This document shows positions 17,029-25,300 of a stretch of 64,000 bases of DNA, piece by piece. The DNA is from Anaerotruncus colihominis (lineage in GTDB: Bacteria > Bacillota > Clostridia > Oscillospirales > Ruminococcaceae), in NCBI RefSeq assembly GCF_010206195.1, contig NZ_VIQT01000006.1, forward strand, positions 98,893 through 162,892, in the 5' to 3' direction. Within the stretch, counting starts at the first letter, position 1. Every line of letters begins with the position of its first letter. Both the position numbers and the translations under genes were made by a program. The notes beneath the pieces are model-generated. The model was not told the DNA's origin. It did not search any database and saw only the letters and a list, made by a program, of their open reading frames with translations.

Positions 17029-17433
17029 TTATGTTCTACGCTTGAATGAATAGCCGCAGCGCGGGCACCTGATTTCAATCCGCCCTCGTCCGCGCGGTAC
17101 CCGCAATGGCTGGCTACATCCGGGACAATTAAAGTGACGGTGCGTCTGCACATCGCGCGCCGCCTCCCGCGCCAGTGAAATGCGCTTGGCTGCGGGATGC
17201 CAGAGGCGCAGAAACCATTCGTTTTCCGTACGGCGGCGCATAATATCGCGCGAAAAGATGCGAAAATAGCAGACCGCCAGCACAAGCACTGAAAAAAACC
17301 ACCACATACGCCAGCTGGTCAGCCAGCTCAGAAACATGAAGATTCCCACAAGCGCAAGCAGCGCCCACATCAACCGATCAGATCCATAACGACCATAGAG
17401 CAAGCGGCGCAGCCGGTCGTTCCACCGATTCAT
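17029..17433 (-). CDS. Membrane protein with C-terminal zinc ribbon, unknown function
   Basis: 134 residues. Two adjacent hydrophobic segments (about residues 21-40 and 43-60) are followed by a basic linker and a C-terminal ribbon with two CxxC pairs (CPGC near residue 103, CPRCG near residue 122) and KRRT at the end. Probably a small inner-membrane protein with a cytoplasmic zinc site. Its start overlaps the stop of the YitT-family gene by four bases (ATGA), so the two are translationally coupled. No function known to me. Confidence 0.75.
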   Translation of the reverse strand: MNRWNDRLRRLLYGRYGSDRLMWALLALVGIFMFLSWLTSWRMWWFFSVLVLAVCYFRIFSRDIMRRRTENEWFLRLWHPAAKRISLAREAARDVQTHRHFNCPGCSQPLRVPRGRGRIEIRCPRCGYSFKRRT

Positions 17434-18359
17434 TTCGCTTCTCCCTGTTTCTTTTTGCGTTGAAGCAGTTCCGTCAGAGGCTTGTCATTTTGATGGTATT
17501 CCCGAAAGCCTTCACCGGAAATTTCACCCGCCTCCCCCACGATTACAAACGCACCAGGATCGACACCGCGCACAATATCATTGACCTTGACCACTTCATC
17601 TCGGCGTACCGCGCACAGAATGATCTCGCCCTCACGCCCGCTGTAAGCGCCGCGGGACTTTAAAAATGTCACGCCACGATCCAGTTCCTCCATAATTTTA
17701 CGCGCAATTTCCGTATTCTTTTCAGAGATCACATACAGTATCTTTCCTGTGCCCACATCGGTACCATATAGAATCGTATCGATTAAGCGCGTTGAAACAA
17801 AAATAACGATCAGCGCATACATGGCGCTCTCCAAGCTTTGATATACAAAACCTGCCAGCGCGACAATCACCACATCCACGCACATCATCAGCTTGGCCAT
17901 CGAGATGTGGCGCAGGTGATTGTTGAGCAGCCGCGCAAGCAGATCTGTTCCGCCGGTCGTCCCGCCGCGCATGAAAAACAACGACAGCGAAAACCCCTCC
18001 ACTACACCGCCAAAAATCGCAGCCAGCATTTGATTTCCATAGTAAGGCGTCACAATAAAGCTCATCAGATCGATTGCAGCCGAAACCATAAATGTGGCGA
18101 CGACTGTTTTCATGACAAGCTTATAACCGATCGCCAAAAACGCCCATGCGAACAGCGGCAGGTTCATAATAAAAATCACTGTGCCGATTGGCGTACCGAA
18201 TACATGATTAATCAACGTAGACAGGCCGGTCAACCCGCCGGGTGCGATTTGGTTGGGAGCTGTGAACATATTGACGGACATCCCATACAACACACTGCCC
18301 ACCGCAAAATAAAGCAAATCCACCAGCCAAGTGGTAACAAGACTTTTCCGCTTACTCAT
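17430..18359 (-). CDS. YitT-family membrane protein
   Basis: 309 residues. N-terminal DUF161 membrane part with five to six helices and the motif MFTAPNQIAPGGLTGLSTLI, RGGTTGGTDLLARLLN; C-terminal DUF2179 domain (KILYVISEKNTEIARKIMEE, TFLKSRGAYSGREGEIILC, GAFVIVGEAGEISGEGF). The ATG at 18359 is chosen because AAAAGGAGGG lies just before it; 21 codons upstream are open but lack a site. The family is widespread in Firmicutes with no agreed function. Confidence 0.92.
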   Translation of the reverse strand: MSKRKSLVTTWLVDLLYFAVGSVLYGMSVNMFTAPNQIAPGGLTGLSTLINHVFGTPIGTVIFIMNLPLFAWAFLAIGYKLVMKTVVATFMVSAAIDLMSFIVTPYYGNQMLAAIFGGVVEGFSLSLFFMRGGTTGGTDLLARLLNNHLRHISMAKLMMCVDVVIVALAGFVYQSLESAMYALIVIFVSTRLIDTILYGTDVGTGKILYVISEKNTEIARKIMEELDRGVTFLKSRGAYSGREGEIILCAVRRDEVVKVNDIVRGVDPGAFVIVGEAGEISGEGFREYHQNDKPLTELLQRKKKQGEAK

Positions 18360-18493
18360 GTGAGCCCTCCTTTTACCGCGCGCACGCGGCTTTCGTGAAA
18401 TGACTGCGGCAGCCTTGTCCAAGCGCCGATGATCATTATTCTACCCAATTTTTTTTAAAAAGTAAAGTTCCACGCAATACCATAGTATCATGC

Positions 18494-18520
18494 AAAAACC
18501 CGCTATAAAGCGGGTTTTTT
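18494..18520 (-). terminator. Bidirectional terminator
   Basis: AAAAACCCGC, TATAAA loop, GCGGGTTTTTT. Both ends are rich in T on their own strand; it lies 18 bases after the stop of the secreted-protein gene (minus strand). Confidence 0.85.
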
Positions 18521-18537
18521 GTCGGGAGAGACTCTGT

Positions 18538-19362
18538 TTAAATTTTTGCGTCGAGCGCATCTGTCAACAGCTTGAGCAGCGACGCATCACCCGAGGTATA
18601 GGACAGCCCCTCCGGGATGCTGTCAACAGTGATATCGATCCGGTCGCCGAGAACATAGATGTCATAGAATTCTTTCCCGTCCTCAAACGTCAGGCGTATC
18701 ACATAATTGCGTTCGGGTCCGCTTGACGGAGTGGCAATTTGGTCCTTTGGATAGAAGCCACGCACCGAAGAAACCTTAACTGTTTTCAATTTACGTGTGA
18801 TGTCCAGAATCGCTTCACGGTTTGTGGCTGACAGCTTGCTTTCATAGACAGCCTTTTGACCATTGTGCAGGATTTCCATTTTTGTGACACGATATGGGTT
18901 CATATAACCGATCCATTCTATATTGGCCGGGTAATTCTGTTCGCAGGCAGCCACAGCCGTATACAGCTTTTCAGCCTGCTGCGCACGCGCATACTTGATA
19001 TGATCGACCATCAGCATGTTGCTGTGGCACCAATAGTTATATGTGGCGCCATCCTTCATACGGATGTGCAGCAGGCGCAAGCCTTCCTCCTCCGGCTGCT
19101 CGGTAATGCCCGTCTCATAGGAAACAGAGTTGACCGCTCCAATGACAGCCGCGAGGTCATCTGGCCCTGTAACCCAATAGCTGGCGTGCAGATCGCGGTT
19201 GATGACCTGCACAACTTCCACCTGATCCGGATTGAGCAGAAATTGACTGTCGTATCCTTCAGCGACATAGCGAAGCCCTGACGCGAACGCTGGCGCGGCA
19301 AGCGCCGCAGCAGCAAGCACCGCAACAGTGGCGGTCAAAATTCGTTTGAACAGTTTGCGCAT
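18538..19362 (-). CDS. Secreted protein of unknown function
   Basis: 274 residues with a clear signal peptide (basic MRKLFKR, hydrophobic core to about residue 24, cleavage after AFA). No lipobox. The mature part is a mixed alpha/beta domain with features such as INRDLHASYWVTGPDDLAAV, CHSNMLMVDHIKYARAQQAE and VIRLTFEDGKEFYDIYVLGD, which suggests two copies of a small beta fold. I do not recognise the family. AGGAGG precedes the ATG. Single gene with its own terminator. Confidence 0.78.
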   Translation of the reverse strand: MRKLFKRILTATVAVLAAAALAAPAFASGLRYVAEGYDSQFLLNPDQVEVVQVINRDLHASYWVTGPDDLAAVIGAVNSVSYETGITEQPEEEGLRLLHIRMKDGATYNYWCHSNMLMVDHIKYARAQQAEKLYTAVAACEQNYPANIEWIGYMNPYRVTKMEILHNGQKAVYESKLSATNREAILDITRKLKTVKVSSVRGFYPKDQIATPSSGPERNYVIRLTFEDGKEFYDIYVLGDRIDITVDSIPEGLSYTSGDASLLKLLTDALDAKI

Positions 19363-19507
19363 AATGATTCCTCCTTTTCACTTTGCACGGGCATCCCCAG
19401 CCCGCCCGGAATATGGGATTGTACTCATAGATTGAGTATACCATAATTTTCCGATGAAACAAGATGATTACGATTATCCAAAAAAATTTTTACTTTGTCC
19501 GCATTTT

Positions 19508-19755
19508 ATGGTACAATAACCGCAAAGCGGTTATTGTACCGGGTTATGTCCAACGGCTCGCCGCTTACGCGGCAACCGCCTTTTGATGGGCAATGATACC
19601 ATGCCGCTTTGCGGACATGGTGCAATATGCGCAGAGCAAACGGCGTTGTCGTTTGCGGTCGCTATCCGGCGGCAACTGCTGCAAAGCAGCGGACTGCGCA
19701 TGCTGCACCACGGCCCCAAACCGGCTTTGCTGGTTTTATTGCCGCTGTGGCATAC
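19508..19755. repeat. Mosaic hairpin repeat, copy 2
   Basis: About 250 bases of tandem hairpins upstream of punA. Starts with a perfect palindrome GTACAATAACCGC-AAA-GCGGTTATTGTAC (19511-19539), then the CCAACGGCTCGCCG block, CGCTTTGCG, a GCAAACGGC/GTCGTTTGC pair, and CTGCTGC-AAA-GCAGC. Homologous in reverse complement to 15094-15325, but blocks are permuted. The 424-base gap 19363-19786 holds this repeat and no supported gene. Confidence 0.75.
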
Positions 19756-19786
19756 TGAACAAGACTTATAATTGGGAGGACAGGCC

Positions 19787-20614
19787 ATGCAGGTTTATGA
19801 GAAGCTGGAAAAGTGTTTAAAAAGTGTCCGTGAAAAAACGGATTTTGTTCCAAAGGTCGCATTGATCCTTGGATCGGGGCTTGGCGACTATGCGGACGGG
19901 ATCGAAGTCGCCGCCGCCATCGACTATCACGAGATTGAGGGGTTCCCTGTCTCCACTGTGGCCGGCCATAAGGGTCGTTTTGTATTTGGCCATGTGGAGG
20001 ATGTTCCCGTCGTTATCATGCAGGGCCGTGTACATTATTACGAGGGGTATCCAATCTCAGACGTTATCCTGCCCACACGCCTAATGGGGCTGCTGGGCGC
20101 GAAAACGCTTTTTTTGACCAACGCTGCCGGCGGCCTGAATCCCATGTTTAACGCCGGCGATTTTATGCTGATAGCCGATCAGATTTCCTCGTTTTTCCCA
20201 TCCCCGCTCATCGGACCGAACGTCGACGAGCTTGGGCCTCGCTTCCCCGATATGACCGATCTGTACAGCGCGCATCTGCGCGATACCATCAAAGCATGCG
20301 CGCGTTCCCTCGATATCCCGCTGCGCGAGGGCGTTTATTTGCAGTTGACAGGTCCGGCTTATGAAACGCCCACAGAGGTGCGTATGTGCCGTCAGCTCGG
20401 CGCAGACGCAGTCGGTATGAGCACTGCCTGCGAGGCGATCGCCGCGCGTCATATGGGGCTTTCAGTCTGCGGGATCTCCTTCATTACAAATATGGGCGCT
20501 GGAATGAGCGGCAAACCGCTCTCGCACGAGGAGGTCAAGGAAGCTGGCGACAAAGCCGCCCCGTTGTTTAAAAAGCTGGTCACGGCTTCCATTGCGGCAA
20601 TTGCCCGCGCCTGA
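19787..20614 (+). CDS. punA: Purine nucleoside phosphorylase
   Basis: 275 residues, the trimeric type that splits inosine and guanosine with phosphate. Motifs: ALILGSGLGDYADGI (phosphate loop), TVAGHKGRFVFGHV, MQGRVHYYEGYPISDVILP, FLTNAAGGLN, LQLTGPAYETPTEVRM, DAVGMSTACEAIAARHMG and SFITNMGAGMSGKPLSHEEV. The ATG at 19787 follows GGGAGGA. Fits with the pseudouridine and uridine kinase genes as nucleoside salvage. Mosaic repeat upstream, strong hairpin downstream. Confidence 0.95.
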   Translation: MQVYEKLEKCLKSVREKTDFVPKVALILGSGLGDYADGIEVAAAIDYHEIEGFPVSTVAGHKGRFVFGHVEDVPVVIMQGRVHYYEGYPISDVILPTRLMGLLGAKTLFLTNAAGGLNPMFNAGDFMLIADQISSFFPSPLIGPNVDELGPRFPDMTDLYSAHLRDTIKACARSLDIPLREGVYLQLTGPAYETPTEVRMCRQLGADAVGMSTACEAIAARHMGLSVCGISFITNMGAGMSGKPLSHEEVKEAGDKAAPLFKKLVTASIAAIARA

Positions 20615-20650
20615 TTGGTTTTTATTTAAGCAGGCCAGATTGTGGCGCGC

Positions 20651-20693
20651 GCCTCCCTTTGATGCATACAATGCATCAAAGGGAGGCGTTTTT
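20651..20693 (+). terminator. Terminator hairpin that also carries the next gene's ribosome binding site
   Basis: Perfect 17-bp arms (20651-20667 and 20671-20687) around a 3-base loop, followed by GTTTTTT. It ends punA transcription. The right arm contains GGGAGG (20681-20686), which is the only plausible ribosome binding site for the ATG at 20696, so read-through transcripts would hide the site in the stem. Confidence 0.88.
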
Positions 20694-20695
20694 TG

Positions 20696-21769
20696 ATGAT
20701 AACGATCAGTCTGTGCATGATTGTCAAAAATGAAAGCGAGGTGCTCGCGCGTTGTCTGGACAGTGTACGGGACGCTGTCGATGAAATCATTATTGTTGAT
20801 ACCGGCTCAGACGACAATACCCGGGAGATTGCCCGGCGCTATACAAGCCATGTTTACGATTTTGAGTGGATCGACGATTTCTCGGCGGCCCGCAACTACT
20901 CCTTCACAAAGGCTTCCATGGATTACTGCATGTGGCTTGATGCCGATGATGTGCTCACGCCTGAGGCGTGCGCCGCCCTATGTGCGCTCAAAGAAACTCT
21001 GGATCCGTCTGTCACGGTCGTCATGATGAAATATGATACCGCCTTTGACACATCTGGACGGGCGGCGCTTTCCTATTACCGCGAACGCTTGATCCGGCGC
21101 AGCGCCGGAATGCGTTGGGCCGGCGCAATTCACGAAGCGATCGCGCCCGCCGGCAAGATCCTTCATACGGATATCGCCGTTTCTCACCGCAAGCTGCACG
21201 CCGGCGACCCAAACCGCAATCTGCGCATCTTTGAAAAGCTGATCGCGCGCGGGCAGCCCCTGTGTCCGCGCGAACAGTTTTATTATGCACGTGAGCTTTT
21301 CTGGCATGGTCAGCACGAAAAGGCGGCGCAGATTCTCCAGGACTTTTTGGACGGTGGGCAGGGCTGGATCGAAAATAACATTGAGGCATGCCGCCAGCTC
21401 GCAGCCTGCCTGCGCCAGCTCGGCGACGAATCCGGCGCACTGCGCGCCCTGCTGCGTTCTCTCGAATATGATGTGCCGCGCGCGGAGCTTTGCTGCGATA
21501 TCGGCGCGCATTTTTTAGAGCGGCGGGCATATAGCCAGGCGATCTTCTGGTACCGCACGGCCGCATCATGCAAACGCGGCGACAAATCCGGCGCGTTCGT
21601 TTGTGCCGACTGCTACGACTATATCCCTTTTTTGCAGCTTTGCATCTGCTTCGACCGCCTCGGCGATCACTCCCGTGCCAAGGCTTACAACCAACTGGCC
21701 GCCGTCGTTCGCCCCGACAGCGCAGCCGTTCTTCACAACCGCGGCTATTTCGCACAAATCGGCGTTTAA
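20696..21769 (+). CDS. TPR-containing family 2 glycosyltransferase
   Basis: 357 residues. N-terminal GT-A domain of family 2: SLCMIVKNESEVLARCLDSV, IIIVDTGSDDNTREIARRYT and the metal motif WLDADDVL; then HKLHAGDPNRNLRIFEKLI-type repeats, and a C-terminal half of TPR-like helices (QFYYARELFWHGQHEKAAQI, FLERRAYSQAIFWYRTAA). The architecture resembles SunS and flagellar-type transferases and the larger protein at 59964-62120. Acceptor unknown. The start is just after a strong hairpin, so its expression may be low or conditional. Confidence 0.85.
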   Translation: MITISLCMIVKNESEVLARCLDSVRDAVDEIIIVDTGSDDNTREIARRYTSHVYDFEWIDDFSAARNYSFTKASMDYCMWLDADDVLTPEACAALCALKETLDPSVTVVMMKYDTAFDTSGRAALSYYRERLIRRSAGMRWAGAIHEAIAPAGKILHTDIAVSHRKLHAGDPNRNLRIFEKLIARGQPLCPREQFYYARELFWHGQHEKAAQILQDFLDGGQGWIENNIEACRQLAACLRQLGDESGALRALLRSLEYDVPRAELCCDIGAHFLERRAYSQAIFWYRTAASCKRGDKSGAFVCADCYDYIPFLQLCICFDRLGDHSRAKAYNQLAAVVRPDSAAVLHNRGYFAQIGV

Positions 21770-21942
21770 GAACCTGTATTCACAAGTCGCCAAGCGCTGT
21801 CCAGGCGGGCCTTTTACCCCCGCTTGGCGTTAAACTTTCTTGCCGGGCGACAGTCCGCCTGCAAAAATTTTCCTTGATCAGGTACAAAACTCCTCGCCTG
21901 CCCGGCATAGCCGCCCGCTTGGCAGGCTGGCATATAAAAACA

Positions 21943-21972
21943 AAACGGCCCCGCGCACGCGGGGCCGTTTCC
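21943..21972 (-). terminator. Rho-independent terminator of the HPr-like gene
   Basis: AAACGGCCCCGCG/CGCGGGGCCGTTT type stem with a short CAC loop; on the minus strand it is followed by TGTTTTTAT. The gap 21770-21942 contains GCCAAGCG/CGCTTGGC inverted repeats but no gene. Confidence 0.82.
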
Positions 21973-21981
21973 TTTTTACAA

Positions 21982-22209
21982 TTAAACAAGATAATCCTTG
22001 AGCTGTTCCCTATACTTCGCGTCATTGTCGCCGTGGATAATCAGCTCGATCGGCTTGGAGAGGTCGATGCTGAAAATTCCCATAATCGACTTGGCGTCGA
22101 TCGTATATCTGCCGGAAACAATATCCACATCCTCCTGGAACATGGCGGCCGTATTGACAAAGTTTTTGACCATGTCGATTGTGTCAAGCTTAATCATGTA
22201 CTTCTGCAT
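21982..22209 (-). CDS. HPr-fold protein lacking the phosphorylatable histidine
   Basis: 75 residues with the PTS HPr fold. The regulatory Ser site is conserved (AKSIMGIFSIDLSKPIELII, corresponding to the Ser46 region of HPr), but the N-terminal active-site loop normally GIHARPA is replaced by a segment reading LDTIDMVKN, so no His15 equivalent exists. It cannot act as a phosphocarrier; a Crh-like regulatory role is possible but HPr kinase is not in the window. AAAGGGTG precedes the ATG at 22209. Confidence 0.85.
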   Translation of the reverse strand: MQKYMIKLDTIDMVKNFVNTAAMFQEDVDIVSGRYTIDAKSIMGIFSIDLSKPIELIIHGDNDAKYREQLKDYLV

Positions 22210-22333
22210 TTGTAAACACCCTTTCTGATTGCTTATCACAGCGGCCTGCGCCGCCTGAAATCAGCGCCTGTTCTTATTGTATCTTACAACGCCCCTGTAA
22301 TGCAATACTTTGCAGAGAATATTTCCAATATTG

Positions 22334-25300
22334 TCAAATCCGGTCGCGTTCCGTAAAGGCACTGTCCCCGGTTTCCGCGCAGATCAGGTACGCGCGGTCG
22401 ACCACGGCCTGCGTATCAAAGGTGCGCTGCGTGTAATAGTTGATATAGACGGTTTTCGGCGTATAAGCGGTACGGTAAAAATCAAAATACAGCTTTTGGT
22501 TTTCCTGTTCGCTGTGCACCGTCAGCATGGAGCTTTGCGGCTGCTTTGCGATCGTATGCAGGCGCATGTTTGACGGAACCCAATCGCTGATATTGTAAAA
22601 TCCATATGGCGCGTCATCCTCAAATTTAACGGTAAGCGTCACCTTGTATTTCCCGTCCTCCATTTCCTCAAAGTCCTTTTGCATACCGATATTTCCGGAG
22701 TCTTCAAAGCCCGCCTCCTCCGGTTCGCCAATATAGTACGCAGCCGCCCGCACCGCGTCCGGTACGTCATGAAACGCCAAATCCTGCATCTCGCTGCGGT
22801 TCAGGGTGATCGATTTGCATCCATAGCCCGCCAGATCCACCTCGTGCAGCTCGCCGCCGGATGTGTAGCTGAATTTCGCCGCTTCCGTCACAGGCGTCCC
22901 ATAATTGACCACGTAGATCATACATTCAAAAATGGAATCGATACGCCAGCGATTGCGCGCGAAGTGCGCCGCAAAACCGTCCGCGTCCGGAAGATTGAGT
23001 TTTGAAGCCGTGATCCACGCGGCGGCTGTCACCTCGTCGTTTTCCACCAAACGGTCCTGTTTCAAAGCCGCGTTCGAATATTCAAGCCATTTTGCACCCT
23101 CCACATCATGACGCAGGCGCGGCGTGACAAGCTTTTCGTAATACGCCAGCGCGCCCGCTTCATCGCCTCCATAGGCCAGGCCGGCGACATAGTAAAGCTG
23201 TTCCTTCAGCTTCATATCCGGCTGTGAATCGAGTATTTCCCGGATATCCGCCGTATAAGCCGAATCGATCGCCGCCAGCCCCGCGTATGCCGCCGCCCGC
23301 TCGGCCCCGCTGCGCGTCTGATCGTCCCTGACGCCCTCAAAATAACCTTTCATACGCTCCAGATCATACATGTCGCCCGCGAACATCAGCACCTTCATCG
23401 TGACGGCCGGATCGGACTGATCGCTGTAGGTATACCAGCCGACGCCGCCGTCAAAGTTCTGATAGCCCGATACGTCGCTGTCGCTGACGCGGATATGGCG
23501 CGGCAGGTCCTCGGGATCGCCGAGCTGCATCAGCGCGCGTTTGGCCGCAAAGCGTGCCATGCGCTGATCAATACGGAAACAGTAATGGCGCAGCAGCGAA
23601 CTGATGCTGTCGTTATACGCTTTGTACGCGTCGTCATACATCGTGATGACGACCGGATAGCGCAGCGCCTTGATATCGACCGGTTTTTTCAGATCTATTT
23701 CACGGTTGACGATCAGTTCCAGATTGCTGCTGATGACGGACAGCGGCAGCTCGACCGTGTCGCGCATCTGTCCGAACTGCCCAGTCGATGTAACGGTATA
23801 GTCTCCTTCGGTCAGCTTACCGAGATTGATCTCAACCGGCTCATAGGCCGTGCCGCTGCGCGTATAGGTTTCATCAACGCCGTCGCCGGTGACGCGCACC
23901 TCATAGCTGATCGCGCCGCCTGTTTTAACCGCTGTGCCGTGCCCCTGAATAAGCATTGTGACCTCGTCGCCCTCAATATATTTCGGGCTGAGGACCGGCT
24001 TGGTAAAAAACGGCAGCGTCGTAACCAGGTTTGATTTTGACGCTCCGGCATACAGGTTATTGCCCACGGCCAGCGTTGTGATCCGCCAGGAGGTGATATT
24101 GTCCGGCAGTGTGAACGATAAAGAGGCGTTGCCGTCCTGATCGCTTTGCAGCGGTTTAAAGAAGGCTGTGTCGCGGAAGTCGTCGCGGAAGATGTCGTAT
24201 GCCTCCAGATTGTCGCCCGCGCCCTTGCCGCCGTCGCCGCTGTTGTTAAACGGGTTGATGTCGCCCGTCAGGGACGTATACTTATAAATATAATAATTGT
24301 AGAAATTCATCTCCCCATAAAGCGACGCCAGAATATCAAAGTATTGCTCGCGCAGAGCGAACACAGCCTCGTCGACGATGCTGACGCACATCTGCGCCGA
24401 TACCGGATTGCCGTTTTTGTCGCGCACCTTCGCTGACAGCGTCACCACGTCGCCGGGCATATACGCTTCTTTGTCAAGCTCCGTTTCAATCTCCAGCGCA
24501 AGGCTCTCCTGGTTGATGCGGATGTAGCAGTTGGCGACCGCGTATACGTCGCGCCCGTCAAAATACGCCGCCACGAGCAGGATGCTGTTCGCATGTCTTT
24601 GATCCGGCGTCAGCGTAAGCGCCGCGTCTGCGCTGCCACGCACGATGATATCGTCCTGTACAAGCGTATAGATCATACGGCCGCCCTGTACCGGGATGCC
24701 GTCGCGCAGCAGCTCAAACTGAAGCGGCGCGCCCACATCCGTCTCAACAAAGGTGCGTCCAAGGTATTCCTCATACGTCTGGACCGGCTCCGGCTCATCG
24801 CCGCGGTAAACATTGAACGTATATCCCTTCGGCGCGGTTTCATCCGGCCCCCTGTAAGCGCGCCGCCGGCCGCCGCTGTAGGAGGCGCTGGCGCTGCTTG
24901 AAAGCGTATTACCGCCATGCACATATGATACCGTGGCGGAAACCCGCCCGTACTCGGACGGATCGAACGCGCCGGCGGCGAGCAGCTCGGCTGTGCCGGC
25001 GCCGTCCTTCACCTCGACGGCGGCGATGTTTTCTTCGTCCCATATGTACCGGCCGGACGGATCATCCTCCCCCTGCTCACGCGGCATATAGTAGCGCAAA
25101 TCCGTTTCCACGGACAACTGCATATCGACCGGAGCGCCGATCAGAACGTCGTAAGCATCATCATCTGCATCGACCAACTGCTGCGCCTGTTCAGCGTCCC
25201 TGACGCCGTTGAGCGTAACGCTGTTGGCAAGCACCCGCAGCCGCGCTCCATGCGCGTCAAACGTAACCTCCGGGCGCAGGATCACATTGCCCGGCGTATA

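Noticed and set aside
20693..20695. TTG as the start of the TPR glycosyltransferase
   Set aside because: The ATG at the very next codon is a better start at the same spacing.
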